Shown here: piece by piece, positions 1 through 10,078 of the stretch
Position numbering within the stretch: the first letter of the stretch is position 1
How the letters are laid out: each line of letters begins with the position of its first letter
Assembly (NCBI RefSeq): GCF_021502585.1
Contig: NZ_JAKFGM010000002.1
Span: 186,001-250,000 of the forward strand
Length of the DNA: 64,000 bases
Direction: 5' to 3'
Source of the DNA: Sphingomonas cremea
GTDB lineage: Bacteria; Pseudomonadota; Alphaproteobacteria; Sphingomonadales; Sphingomonadaceae
Notes under the pieces: model-generated
Seen by the model: the letters and a program-made list of their open reading frames with translations, nothing else
Databases searched by the model: none
What the model was told of the DNA's origin: nothing
Program-made: the position numbers and the translations under genes

Positions 1-2005
1 AAGCATATTGTGCAACGCCGTCGTAGGCGTAGCCGTTTGCGTTGGCCGATGATCCGTCGGCATTGGCGCTGCCGCCAACTGAGATGTCGCCATTGTTGGT
101 GAGCGTCGCGGAGGCATTGCCGTCGTGCGCAACGGCCGACTGGTATACGCCGTAGGCTGTTGCCGTCGCATTGGCCGTGGCGCCGATTGCGCCGGCTACT
201 GCGTCGACGTCGATCGCTCCGTCATTGGTAATCGACGCTGTGGCGTCGCCGCTTGTCGCGGTTACATCCTGGTCGATGGCCGAAGAGACCAAAGCATACG
301 CATTTGCGGCCGAGGAGGCGACTGCGTTCGCGACTGCGTCGATATTGAGTGTACCGACATTGGAGATGCTCGCGCTCGCATTGCCATCTGCCGCAGTGAC
401 ATTCTGGACAAGGCCATCGTTGACCGTCGCATTGGCGTTCGCGTTGGTGGCGGAAGTGCCGCTCTTGGTTCCATGGGCACTCGCATCGGCCAGCACGTTG
501 ATCGTACCGTCGTTGGTGATCCCAGCGACTGCATCGCCGATCCCCGTCGCGCTGGCATTCTGGCTGATCGCATAGCTTACGTACGCATTGGCGTTCGCCG
601 TGGCGTAGGCGCCCGCGTCGGCAAGGGCTGAAACGTTGAGCGTGCCATTATTGTCATAGCTCGCGTCGGCAGACGTCACGCCTGTCACATTCTGCTGGAC
701 GCCGTCAGCATTGGCGTTCGCCGTTGCGACCCCGCCGATGCCAGTGGCGGAAGCATTCGCAGACGCGTCAAAGCTCACCGTGCCGTCGTTGACCAGGGAA
801 GCGCTGGCAGAGATGCCGCTCGCGTTCTGCACGAGGCCCGGTACGCTGGCGCTCGCCAATGCAGCGAGGGTGCCGGCGGCGCTGGCGATCGCAGCGACGT
901 CGATCGTGCCCGCGTTCGTCAGGCTGACGCTGGCCGAAGAGCCAACTGCAGTTTGCGCAATGACGAGACCGGCGTTGGCAATGGCGTGGGCAGTGGCCCC
1001 TGACTTGGCAAGTGCGACTGCGCTCTGATCGATTGAGCCGTTGTTGGTGAGCGAAGCGGCTGCTGTTGCACCAACCGCGCCGGATTTGATCCCCGTGGCA
1101 ACATGCGCGGAGGCGGAAACAAACCCGGCAGTGCCGACTGCAGCCGCGAAAGCATCAATGCCAATGTCGCCATCGTTGGTTAGCGAGACGCTTGCGCTCG
1201 AACCCAGTGCGTAGTGGCCGATTCCGGTGCCGACGGTCCCATGCGCGAACACGGATGCACCGCCAACGGCGGTCGCACCCGCCGAAATATCGATAGTTCC
1301 TGCATTGTCGAGTGCCGCAGACGCGACGCTCCCCGACGCATTCTGCGAAATGCCGACTCCGACGCTTGCGGAGGCAAAGGTGCCGAAAGACGAGCCGTTT
1401 GCGGATGCGTCGGCGCCGATATTGATCACGCCGCCGGCCAGGTTGCTAAGCGTAATGGCTGCCGCGCTTCCGGCATTTGCGTCCTGGACAATACCGAAGT
1501 TTACGGTGGCGAAGGCATCAGGGGATGTGCCTATCGGAGCTGTCGCGAGGGCATGAATATCCAGGGAACCGGCGTTGGTTAGGTCTACCGACGCATTGCC
1601 TACTGCATTGCCTTGCTCGAACACACCGGTCTGCACAAGTGCGTTGGCGGTATTGGTTCCTGACGTCGCTTCGGCAGCAATCTGTACGGAGCCGTCGTTG
1701 ATGAGGCTCATGCCGACGTCCCCGGCGAACGTTGGCTGCGGCCCGACTGCTGTCGCGACATATCGAACTTCGCCGGTCAGGACACTGTTGACAGTGGAGG
1801 CAGGGAAACCTCCGCCGCTATTGTAGACGCCAAAGTCGAAGTCGTCGCCAATGTTGCTGATGACGAGCGTATTGTTGGTGACATTCGGCCCGACAATTAA
1901 CGCGCCGATGCCTGGTTGGGTCGCAGCTTGTGCCGGCAACGCCGCGCCAAGTGCTGAAATGGATGCGCCCGTGAAAAGTGCAATGCGGCGGTTGAAGCTC
2001 GTCAT
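1..2005 (-). CDS. Large Ala/Asn/Gly-rich repeat protein, exported, 5' part only
   Basis: The frame opens at the ATG at 2005, behind AGGGG eight bases upstream, and stays open to base 1, so at least 668 residues are present and the 3' end lies outside the window. Residues 1 to about 27 form a signal peptide (MTSFNRR, a hydrophobic stretch, then ALPAQA). After a short unique segment come about 13 imperfect repeats of 42-50 residues. Each carries a core like LTN(D/N)G(T/S)I(D/N)V followed by Ala/Ser/Asn-rich sequence and a (V/I)xQNA turn. This resembles beta-helix passenger domains of autotransporter or adhesin-like surface proteins. No barrel or anchor is visible because the C-terminus is missing. 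The function is inferred only as cell-surface or secreted. Confidence 0.8.
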   Translation of the reverse strand, partial: MTSFNRRIALFTGASISALGAALPAQAATQPGIGALIVGPNVTNNTLVISNIGDDFDFGVYNSGGGFPASTVNSVLTGEVRYVATAVGPQPTFAGDVGMSLINDGSVQIAAEATSGTNTANALVQTGVFEQGNAVGNASVDLTNAGSLDIHALATAPIGTSPDAFATVNFGIVQDANAGSAAAITLSNLAGGVINIGADASANGSSFGTFASASVGVGISQNASGSVASAALDNAGTIDISAGATAVGGASVFAHGTVGTGIGHYALGSSASVSLTNDGDIGIDAFAAAVGTAGFVSASAHVATGIKSGAVGATAAASLTNNGSIDQSAVALAKSGATAHAIANAGLVIAQTAVGSSASVSLTNAGTIDVAAIASAAGTLAALASASVPGLVQNASGISASASLVNDGTVSFDASANASATGIGGVATANANADGVQQNVTGVTSADASYDNNGTLNVSALADAGAYATANANAYVSYAISQNASATGIGDAVAGITNDGTINVLADASAHGTKSGTSATNANANATVNDGLVQNVTAADGNASASISNVGTLNIDAVANAVASSAANAYALVSSAIDQDVTATSGDATASITNDGAIDVDAVAGAIGATANATATAYGVYQSAVAHDGNASATLTNNGDISVGGSANADGSSANANGYAYDGVAQYA

Positions 2006-2361
2006 CTTTAATCCCCTGTTTGACCTGCCCTCGAAGGCCCACACAGCACGCGCTCCCAAAGGAATGCCGAGACGCACAGCAAACGATCGCAAACGCGATT
2101 CGCCGGCCGCAAGCCACAGCAGCCCCACCGAGCAGAGGGCGCTTGCCAATGATGTTTGATAATCACGCATGTGGGCAAACGTCAAACGAAACTTGCGGAA
2201 ATAAACAATCCAGATTGCAATCAATCCTTAACTGTTGCTGTTAGGCGCCGCCTGCAGCATGGGTCGGCAGGGATTGCCGGAAGCATCCCCAAAAGCATCG
2301 ACGTCTTGCCAAGGCTGCTCTATCCAAGGGCCTGCTCGACGCCATAGTTTCGGAGGTCAAC
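2006..2361. other. Intergenic region upstream of the repeat protein and the EF-hand gene
   Basis: These 356 bases separate two divergent genes and probably hold both promoters. I see no convincing gene: the short open frames here have no ribosome binding site or recognisable product. A moderately AT-rich stretch lies at about 2155-2240. Confidence 0.5.
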
Positions 2362-2898
2362 GTGTTGCATCGTACCGCTTTTCTTCTCGTCATGAGCTGT
2401 TCGGCAGCCCTCGTTTCGGCCCCGGCGGTCGCCGCCTCGCAGGCCGCCCCGGCTACCGCAGCGCCGTCGACGCCTTCAAATTCAGGAGAGGCCAAGTCGG
2501 TCACCCGGAACCAGCTTTCGACCCAGCTCGACAACAGCTTCAAGACGCTTGATACCAATGGCGACAAGACGTTGAGCAAGTCGGAGGTCGAAGCAGCGCA
2601 GGCGCGCTCCGTCGCCCAGGTCCAGGCCGCCGCGGCCAAGCGCATCGAAACTGAATTTACCAGGCTGGACACCAACAAGGACGGGCAATTGAGCCTGGCG
2701 GAAGTCAAGGCGGGGGCACCGGCTCCACATCTGGCCGGATCGGCCGAGATGATCCAGAAGCTGGATGTGAACAAGGACGGGAAAGTGAGTCAGGACGAAT
2801 TTCGCGCGACCCCGCTGGCAAACTTCGACCGGCTCGATACCGATAAGGACGGCGCCTTAAGCCCCGAGGAACAGCGAGCTGCGTCGACGCCCCGATGA
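2362..2898 (+). CDS. Secreted EF-hand calcium-binding protein (four EF loops)
   Basis: The gene starts at a GTG preceded by GGAGG five bases upstream (2352-2356). The 178-residue product has a signal peptide (about residues 1-25, ending near APAVAA) and a Pro/Ala/Ser-rich linker. Four EF-hand loops follow at about residues 64-75, 103-114, 135-146 and 159-170, each with Asp at positions 1, 3 (or Asn) and 5 and Glu at 12. It should bind Ca2+ in the periplasm or outside the cell; partner and role are unknown. The next gene is a paralogue with the same plan, so the pair probably arose by tandem duplication. Confidence 0.9.
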   Translation: MLHRTAFLLVMSCSAALVSAPAVAASQAAPATAAPSTPSNSGEAKSVTRNQLSTQLDNSFKTLDTNGDKTLSKSEVEAAQARSVAQVQAAAAKRIETEFTRLDTNKDGQLSLAEVKAGAPAPHLAGSAEMIQKLDVNKDGKVSQDEFRATPLANFDRLDTDKDGALSPEEQRAASTPR

Positions 2899-2905
2899 CA
2901 AATCT

Positions 2906-2923
2906 CGCCGCGGTTGCGCGGCG
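2906..2923. other. Perfect 7-bp hairpin between the two EF-hand genes
   Basis: CGCCGCG, loop GTTG, CGCGGCG directly follows the first EF-hand stop codon. There is no T tract after it, so it may be an mRNA-stabilising or attenuating stem rather than a terminator. Confidence 0.4.
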
Positions 2924-2958
2924 CATCGCCACCCATGCAATTTTGATGGAGAGTTAGT

Positions 2959-3456
2959 GTGAACAGACAATTGCTGATGATTGCGATCCTCGCCTCCGCC
3001 ACGGGCCCCGCCTTTGCCCAGGCCGCAGCCAAACCGGCGGCGCCGCAGCCGATCACCAAGGCAGCCTATATCCAGCGCGTCGACCGTAGCTTTTCCGCGA
3101 ACGACACCAACAAGGACGGGTTCATCGACAAGTCGGAGATCGAGGTTGCGGAAACCAAGGCCATCGGGACCCGCAAGGCCCAGATGATCAACCAGCGCGA
3201 GGCCGCCTTCCGTCAAATGGATACCAACAAGGATGGCTCGCTGTCCCTGAAGGAATACAATGCGCAGTTGGTCGCGCAGCCGCTGCCAAAGCCCAACGCC
3301 GCGCCGATGCTTGCTCGCCTCGACACCAACAAGGATGGGAAGATCAGCGCAGCCGAAAGCCGCGCACCCGCCGTCGCCCAGTTCGATCGCGCAGACACCA
3401 ACAAGGACGGTACGCTGAGCGTCGAGGAGCAGCAGAAAGCCCGCGCCAAGAAATAG
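2959..3456 (+). CDS. Secreted EF-hand calcium-binding protein, paralogue
   Basis: This 165-residue protein starts at a GTG at 2959 behind GGAGAG. It has a signal peptide (residues 1-21, ending AFAQA). Four canonical EF loops lie at about residues 49-60, 88-99, 122-133 and 146-157, all beginning DTNKDG. It has the same architecture as the preceding gene, 60 bases away, and is probably co-transcribed with it. It is a Ca2+ sensor or buffer of the cell envelope by family; nothing in the sequence points to a specific target. The C-terminal tail is short and basic. Confidence 0.9.
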   Translation: MNRQLLMIAILASATGPAFAQAAAKPAAPQPITKAAYIQRVDRSFSANDTNKDGFIDKSEIEVAETKAIGTRKAQMINQREAAFRQMDTNKDGSLSLKEYNAQLVAQPLPKPNAAPMLARLDTNKDGKISAAESRAPAVAQFDRADTNKDGTLSVEEQQKARAKK

Positions 3457-3492
3457 GCGCCGCCTCCAGTCGATTCTTCGAAAGCACCGCCC

Positions 3493-4398
3493 GTGGCGAA
3501 CTATCAGACGATCATGCGCCTTCGCCCAGAAGTGCGGGAATTCATCCGCAACCGCCGATGGGTCCATCGCGGCGACGTGATTACGTACGGACCCAATATC
3601 CGCTGCGATTCCTTTTCGACGGACGCCGCGGGCTTTCGGCACAGCGTCTTCGGTGGCAAAGCGCTGTCGGCCCATGACTGCCTCCAGAGCGAACGCTATG
3701 GGCTCGTGCTCGGGCCGAGCAATGTTTACGGGTTCGGCCTTGCCGGCAACGAGAACACGATGCCCTCGTTGCTGGCCGAGCGCTTCGGCTTCCCGTTCGC
3801 GAACATCGGCCTGCCCGAAGGCAACAGCCGCAATCTCTTTGCGATCCTGACCGCCTTTATGGCGCGGGCGCCGCGCCCGCCCGCCGCTGTCGTCCATATC
3901 AGCGGCGGGGACTTTACCAACTTCTGCTACACCTCTGTCGCCGATCCGATCTTCGGCTCGCCCAACCTCCTGCAGATGCGGCAGGTGATCAAAGAGCGCG
4001 GCGGGCGGACCTCACCCGATGCGCAGATCAAGCCCCTGCTGGCGTTCACAGCCCTGTGGATCGGGGCGATCGCGCGGCTTTGTCGAATGAACAAGGTTCC
4101 GCTGGTGCTTGGCGACGACACGACCTTTTTCGAAAAGACCGAACCGAGCGCAACCGACCTTGAGTGTGAACTCGGCAAGGCGATCAACGCCGCGCAGGAG
4201 CGGCAGTTCGCCATCCACAAGAAGTTCGTCGGCGATTATTCCGATCGGCGGATTTCCGTCGCGAAGGCGCTCGGCGTCCCGCTGGCCGGCCCAGGCCGAA
4301 CCAACAACATCGGCTTCATCGACGAATTCCACTACGATCGCGATGGCACCCGCGCGCTGTGCGACGACTTCGCCGAAGCGATCCAGACGCTGCTGTAG
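3493..4398 (+). CDS. SGNH/GDSL-like hydrolase
   Basis: This 301-residue protein has the block pattern of SGNH hydrolases. GPSNVYGFGL at about residues 76-85 corresponds to the GDS block with Ser kept and Asp replaced by Pro. It is followed by NIGLPEGNS (block II), SGGDFTNF (block III-like) and DEFHYD near residue 277 (the DxxH of block V). The substrate is unknown; related proteins are esterases or polysaccharide deacylases. No signal peptide is visible. The start is uncertain: the GTG at 3493 lacks a clear Shine-Dalgarno sequence and an in-frame ATG lies at 3514. It lies 36 bases after the EF-hand pair on the same strand. Confidence 0.65.
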   Translation: MANYQTIMRLRPEVREFIRNRRWVHRGDVITYGPNIRCDSFSTDAAGFRHSVFGGKALSAHDCLQSERYGLVLGPSNVYGFGLAGNENTMPSLLAERFGFPFANIGLPEGNSRNLFAILTAFMARAPRPPAAVVHISGGDFTNFCYTSVADPIFGSPNLLQMRQVIKERGGRTSPDAQIKPLLAFTALWIGAIARLCRMNKVPLVLGDDTTFFEKTEPSATDLECELGKAINAAQERQFAIHKKFVGDYSDRRISVAKALGVPLAGPGRTNNIGFIDEFHYDRDGTRALCDDFAEAIQTLL

Positions 4399-4449
4399 CT
4401 CCCGCTCGCGCTCTGGCGTTCCGGCGCCGCCTCGCCTATTGGGCAGTCA

Positions 4450-6435
<1,986 letters not shown>

Positions 6436-6487
6436 CACCTATTGCGAGACTTGAATTTTATTTTCGCTCTGCAACGATGCTTATCTC

Positions 6488-7084
6488 ATGATTGGTGTCG
6501 AAGAATTCAAACAACGCTTGCAAGCGGATAGCCTTCAAGAACTGGCCGATGAGTTCTTACTGGCGGATGGCGCAGCTCACGTAACTGAGGACCAATTCAA
6601 CCTTATTCGTCAAAAGCTTGCAGATTCATATGGCTTAGACGACGAGGCCATCAAAATCATTGTAACTGGGTCTGCTAAGCTGGGGTTTTCGTTGATTGAG
6701 AAGCGCGACGAGGATGGCAATGTTCGTCCACGTTTCCGTCCGTTCAGCGTAGAATCTGACATAGATGTGGCCGTCCTCTCACCTCAAATTTTCGATTTAG
6801 TCTGGTTCGAACTGTCTGCATTTGCAGCGAACCGCCCTTGGTTTCCTTTGGCGCACAAGAAGCTCGGACCATATCTCGTGAGCGGATGGCTAAGGCCAGA
6901 CCATTTTCCTAATTCGGGTGCACTGATGAACTGCCGCAAATGGTTCCCCATTTTCGCTGGCTTATCAGCGGATATTAGGTTCGGCAGGCGGAAGGTTAGA
7001 GCGGGTCTTTTTTACTCGCTTGAGCAACTTCGACAATATCAAATGCGTAGCCTACGCGATGCATTATCCGGAGCGGACTTATGA
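6488..7084 (+). CDS. Nucleotidyltransferase-fold protein, first gene of low-GC cassette
   Basis: This 198-residue protein carries VTGSAKLGF at about residues 59-67 and SDIDVAV at 90-96. These match the GS and DxD signatures of the polymerase-beta-like nucleotidyltransferase fold, though the spacing between them is longer than usual. A later SADIRFG could supply the third carboxylate. There is no membrane segment. The gene overlaps the next by ATGA, implying translational coupling. Local base composition is clearly poorer in GC than thiC or the genes after 8900. The substrate is unknown. The family assignment is by motif only. Confidence 0.6.
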   Translation: MIGVEEFKQRLQADSLQELADEFLLADGAAHVTEDQFNLIRQKLADSYGLDDEAIKIIVTGSAKLGFSLIEKRDEDGNVRPRFRPFSVESDIDVAVLSPQIFDLVWFELSAFAANRPWFPLAHKKLGPYLVSGWLRPDHFPNSGALMNCRKWFPIFAGLSADIRFGRRKVRAGLFYSLEQLRQYQMRSLRDALSGADL

Positions 7085-8118
7085 AAACGTCCCCAACCAA
7101 TTGGAAAATTCGTCAGCTGATCACGATGGTTAAAGAGGAAAAACTAATCCCTCGACCTGAGTTTCAGCGGCGCCTTGTATGGAAGATTTCAGATAAAAAT
7201 CACTTTTTGGATTCCATTATTGAGGGATATCCGTTTCCAGAAATTTACGTTGCTGATGGCGACGTCAACCTAGAAACGGGCGAAGGAACCCAACTGTTGG
7301 TTGATGGCCTGCAGCGGGTTAGCACTATTACTCAATATTTTGATGCAGACCCTGATTTGAAGTTGACAACAGTCCCTGCTTATAGGGATCTTTCCCCAGA
7401 GAAAAAGACTGCTTTCCTTCAATACGATGTTGCCGTTAGGGACCTGGGTGCGGTCAATGCTGATCAGCTCGTCGAAGTTTTCCGAAGAATTAACGCGACA
7501 AGCTACTCACTGAGAGACATCGAAATTCATAACGCACGTTTTCGCGGCGAACTTAAGGAATTTGCTGACCGTTTCTCTCAAATAAATTTCTTTTCAGATC
7601 ATCGCGTCTTCAATGCAGCAGACTACCGCAGAATGGGAGATTTGCGGTTTGCTCTGTCAATTATAATAGCATGTATGGCGGGCTATTCTAATCGAGATGA
7701 TCTATTTGAGAGGATGCTTGAGTTTTATAACGACGAACTTCCAAATTCGGCAGAATTAGGAAGTAATCTGGATAATGTTGCGTCTTTCATCGAGGAATGC
7801 GGATTCGATAAGCACAGTCGCGTCTGGCGCAAGGCGGATTTGTACACGCTATTCGTGGAGCTGTATTTGGCCCAGTGCAAAGAGGAGCTGGAACTCCAAC
7901 CGAGTAACGTTATCAACGTACTGCAGCCGTTTTTTGAGACAGTTGACCGCGGCGACTTCGAGGGAAACCGGCTAGCGGCCACGTACTATAAGGCTGCTCT
8001 TCAGGCGTCGAACGATCGGGTAAACAGAGTGCGTCGTGGGGCTATTGTTGGCGGATTGATCCGAGGGGTTGGATCGGACGAATTGGAGGCGACGCTAATC
8101 CAAGCCGAAATGCTCTAG
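7081..8118 (+). CDS. DUF262 domain protein (ParB/Srx-like nuclease fold)
   Basis: This 345-residue protein shows DUF262 hallmarks: PEFQRRLVW at residues 26-34, DGLQR at 75-79 (usually DGQQR) and FRRINA at about 134-139. DUF262 is the N-terminal domain of GmrSD-type modification-dependent restriction enzymes and of several phage-defence proteins. Here the C-terminal HNH (DUF1524) half is absent, so this is a stand-alone DUF262 protein with an unassigned alpha-helical C-terminus. Its start overlaps the stop of the nucleotidyltransferase-like gene, and the third cassette gene begins three bases after its stop. The context suggests a defence or toxin-antitoxin-like unit, which is inference. Confidence 0.75.
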   Translation: MKTSPTNWKIRQLITMVKEEKLIPRPEFQRRLVWKISDKNHFLDSIIEGYPFPEIYVADGDVNLETGEGTQLLVDGLQRVSTITQYFDADPDLKLTTVPAYRDLSPEKKTAFLQYDVAVRDLGAVNADQLVEVFRRINATSYSLRDIEIHNARFRGELKEFADRFSQINFFSDHRVFNAADYRRMGDLRFALSIIIACMAGYSNRDDLFERMLEFYNDELPNSAELGSNLDNVASFIEECGFDKHSRVWRKADLYTLFVELYLAQCKEELELQPSNVINVLQPFFETVDRGDFEGNRLAATYYKAALQASNDRVNRVRRGAIVGGLIRGVGSDELEATLIQAEML

Positions 8119-8121
8119 AAG

Positions 8122-8739
8122 ATGACAGCTGTCCAAACTTGGCAACCTGTCATTGGGTACCTTCTGGGCATCGTGACGGTTCTGGTTGCCGCATTAGTGG
8201 GATTCCGCCTGAACCGGGCGCGCGACGAGCATTTGCGCTTGCAAGAGGTGAAGTCGATCGCTGCAGCCCTATACGCCGAGATCATCATGCTTCGCGTACA
8301 GGCAGCCAAGATGGCTAACGTAGTTGCCAAGAGATTTGTCCAACACGGAATGGGCCGTCGAGACAGGCCCTTTGACGAACATCTCTTTGAGATGATTCCA
8401 ATGCCTTCTGCGCCCATTTATGAGGGCCTCTCATCTCAAATCGGGAAATTGCCCGCCCACCTATTACTTGGGATCGTGCAATTCTACTCGGCTTACGAGG
8501 ACGCTCGCTATTGGCTGCCTCGACTTGAGGAAAAGGAAGAGCGCCCGTTCACGTATAGCGTTCTTACCGTCCTTCACCCGGCTCTTGATGCCGTTGAGGG
8601 AATCCAGGACACTCTCATTTCGATTGAAGCCCTTGTCGGCATTTCGCCGAACTCAGAACTTCCCGATCTCAAGCAAGCAAAAGAGGTTGCGGAGTGGGAA
8701 GAAGAGCAATGGGCCGAAATCCGTGAGCAGGGCGACTAG
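8122..8739 (+). CDS. Membrane-anchored hypothetical protein, third gene of cassette
   Basis: This 205-residue protein has one N-terminal membrane helix (about residues 10-28, VIGYLLGIVTVLVAALVGF). A positively charged, largely helical cytoplasmic part follows, ending in an acidic Glu/Trp-rich tail. I do not recognise the family. The three-base gap to the DUF262 gene and the shared lower GC suggest it belongs to the same acquired unit. It could act as membrane effector or anchor, but it may also be an unrelated passenger. Confidence 0.6.
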   Translation: MTAVQTWQPVIGYLLGIVTVLVAALVGFRLNRARDEHLRLQEVKSIAAALYAEIIMLRVQAAKMANVVAKRFVQHGMGRRDRPFDEHLFEMIPMPSAPIYEGLSSQIGKLPAHLLLGIVQFYSAYEDARYWLPRLEEKEERPFTYSVLTVLHPALDAVEGIQDTLISIEALVGISPNSELPDLKQAKEVAEWEEEQWAEIREQGD

Positions 8740-8977
8740 CCCCTGAAATCAGCTCGTCCTGAAACGGTTTGGTCTCCGGAGCCAACCTTCAAACGTACAG
8801 CAACAATGGAAGAGATGAAGGGCATCGCCCGGGTCAATTTCCTCCCCCGCAAGGCGGAAGAACGGAAGCGGCTGGCGGCTGGGGCGATGGAGACCTAGTT
8901 GCCGGCGGCTGAGTAGCGTCGGCTACCGACCTGCGATAAATCCCTGCCATCGCTGTTTCGCGATTAGAGGGAGTCCC

Positions 8978-9460
8978 ATGAGATCGACGCTTGCAAATGC
9001 CGCTGCTTCCGCGCTGCTTGTCCTCGCTCCGGCCGCCGCCATGGCCGAGCCGCCGCCCGCGACCAGCGGTCCGGTTGATGGCCTCATTTCCTCCCCGGAC
9101 AATTTCAAGCTCCTGCTCGAAAACGACCAGGTGCGGGTGCTGCAATATACGCTGCCGCCCGGCGCGTTGGACCATTGGCACACGCATCCGCCACGCGTCG
9201 GCCATGTCCTGTCAGGCGCGAAGATCCGCGTGACCGAGGCGGACGGCTCTCAGAAGGATTATGACGAGAAGGCCGGCGACACTTATTGGGGCGAGTTCTC
9301 CCCGCTCCACGACACGCTGAACATCGGCACCACGCCCTACATCGCGCTGCTGGTCGAGGTGAAAGGCGCGCCGGGTGCGACGGCGAAGAGCGCTGCAATG
9401 GAGGCAGCACATGCCATTGCGGCCCAGATGTCTGCGCCGGGGCTGGCGCAGCGGCCATGA
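8978..9460 (+). CDS. Secreted cupin-domain protein
   Basis: The 160-residue product starts at 8978 behind GAGGGAG. It has a signal peptide (about residues 1-24, ending AAAMA). A single small cupin fold follows, with HWHTHP at about residues 66-71 and GHVLSG shortly after, the usual metal-binding region. The substrate cannot be told from sequence. It overlaps the next gene by ATGA, so the two are translationally coupled. Confidence 0.75.
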   Translation: MRSTLANAAASALLVLAPAAAMAEPPPATSGPVDGLISSPDNFKLLLENDQVRVLQYTLPPGALDHWHTHPPRVGHVLSGAKIRVTEADGSQKDYDEKAGDTYWGEFSPLHDTLNIGTTPYIALLVEVKGAPGATAKSAAMEAAHAIAAQMSAPGLAQRP

Positions 9461-9831
9461 TCGATCGAAAAAACTTGTGGCTCACCCTGGGATTTGTGGC
9501 GGGCCTGCTGCTGACCGGCGTCCCTTATTGGCGGCTGCCCTACAACGCCGACTTTTTCTCGGACCCTTTGGTGCTGGCCGGCTTCGTGGGCCTTGGCGCG
9601 GTGACCGCGATGCTGGCGGCGTCGGGCATCGCGCGCCTGTCGCGGATTTTCTGGATAATGCTGGCGGCCTTCCCGGCGGCGGTGGCGATCCGCGTCGTGG
9701 TCGAAACGGCACAGGACCCAACGGATCATAATCTCTGGCCGTTCGAACTGATCCTTGCCGCGCTGTTTTCGTTGGTCGCGATCGTGCCCGGACTGCTGGT
9801 TGGCGCGCTTGTGCGGCGACTGGGGCGGTGA
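9457..9831 (+). CDS. Small integral membrane protein
   Basis: This 124-residue protein has about four hydrophobic segments (near residues 7-24, 39-58, 62-82 and 97-119). It starts in an ATGA overlap with the cupin gene. I do not recognise the family. It probably forms a two-gene unit with the cupin protein, and a strong hairpin follows at 9848-9875. Confidence 0.65.
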   Translation: MIDRKNLWLTLGFVAGLLLTGVPYWRLPYNADFFSDPLVLAGFVGLGAVTAMLAASGIARLSRIFWIMLAAFPAAVAIRVVVETAQDPTDHNLWPFELILAALFSLVAIVPGLLVGALVRRLGR

Positions 9832-9847
9832 TTTGGGGGGAAGAAGC

Positions 9848-9875
9848 GGGCCGCGCCTCCTGACAGGCGCGGCCC
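9848..9875. terminator. Strong hairpin between convergent genes
   Basis: GGGCCGCGCCT, loop CCTGAC, AGGCGCGGCCC forms a perfect 11-bp stem between the end of the membrane gene (+) and the end of the Cys-rich peptide gene (-). The T tract is poor on both sides, so it may terminate weakly or act in both directions. Confidence 0.6.
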
Positions 9876-9883
9876 TCGTCAAA

Positions 9884-9991
9884 TCAGCAAGCGCAATTCT
9901 TGCAGGTGCACGGCTTGCACTGGCAACCGCCGCGGGTGTCGCGCTTGGCGGCCTGGAGCTGCTGCTTGGTGAGGTGGGTCACGGAAATCAT
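9884..9991 (-). CDS. Cys-rich 35-residue metallothionein-like peptide
   Basis: The small frame starts at the ATG at 9991, behind GGAGAA seven bases upstream. It encodes 35 residues: a polar N-terminal helix-like part, then GGCQCKPCTCKNCAC at the C-terminus. The six Cys follow a regular C-x-C-x2-C-x-C-x2-C-x-C pattern, as in metallothioneins and other soft-metal-binding peptides. The promoter just upstream contains a MerR-type operator, and a merR-like gene lies about 800 bases away. Binding of a thiophilic metal is therefore a reasonable inference; which metal is unknown. Confidence 0.75.
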   Translation of the reverse strand: MISVTHLTKQQLQAAKRDTRGGCQCKPCTCKNCAC

Positions 9992-10027
9992 TGAAATTCT
10001 CCTTCTGTCCAAAAGCGGACTAAAGGC

Positions 10028-10059
10028 CTATTAGCTTCCGTACCATGGTACGGAATCAA
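10028..10059 (-). promoter_or_regulatory. MerR-type promoter/operator for the Cys-rich peptide
   Basis: On the minus strand a -35 TTGATT (10059-10054) and a -10 TAATAG (10033-10028) are separated by 20 bases. The spacer is almost filled by the perfect palindrome TTCCGTACCATGGTACGGAA (10036-10055). An overlong spacer containing a dyad is the signature of MerR-activated promoters, and the CCGTAC/GTACGG arms equal those of the Tn501 mer operator as I remember it. Confidence 0.8.
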
Positions 10060-10078
10060 GCGAAAAGTTCGGACAGGA

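Noticed and set aside
125-1701. Several open frames on the plus strand across the left-edge repeat region
   Set aside because: They are shadows of the long minus-strand repeat protein. The minus frame gives a signal peptide, a ribosome binding site and coherent repeats, whereas the plus frames change register and give no domain.
1-2005. Periodic GTTGGTGAGCG-like segments considered as a direct-repeat array
   Set aside because: They are degenerate codons of the protein repeats, spaced by 126-150 bases, and lie within one reading frame.
2580-3420. Repeated GACACCAACAAGGACGG segments considered as a CRISPR-like array
   Set aside because: The copies are EF-hand loops within two reading frames and have irregular spacing, so they are coding repeats.
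2857-3897. 346-residue open frame antisense to the second EF-hand gene
   Set aside because: It lies opposite EF-hand and SGNH coding sequence and has no recognisable domain; the long openness follows from GC-rich codon use on the other strand.
8806-8898. 31-codon open frame (MEEMKGIARVNFLPRKAEER...) between the cassette and the cupin gene
   Set aside because: It could be a remnant of a gene disrupted by the low-GC insertion, but there is no clear ribosome binding site or family match.
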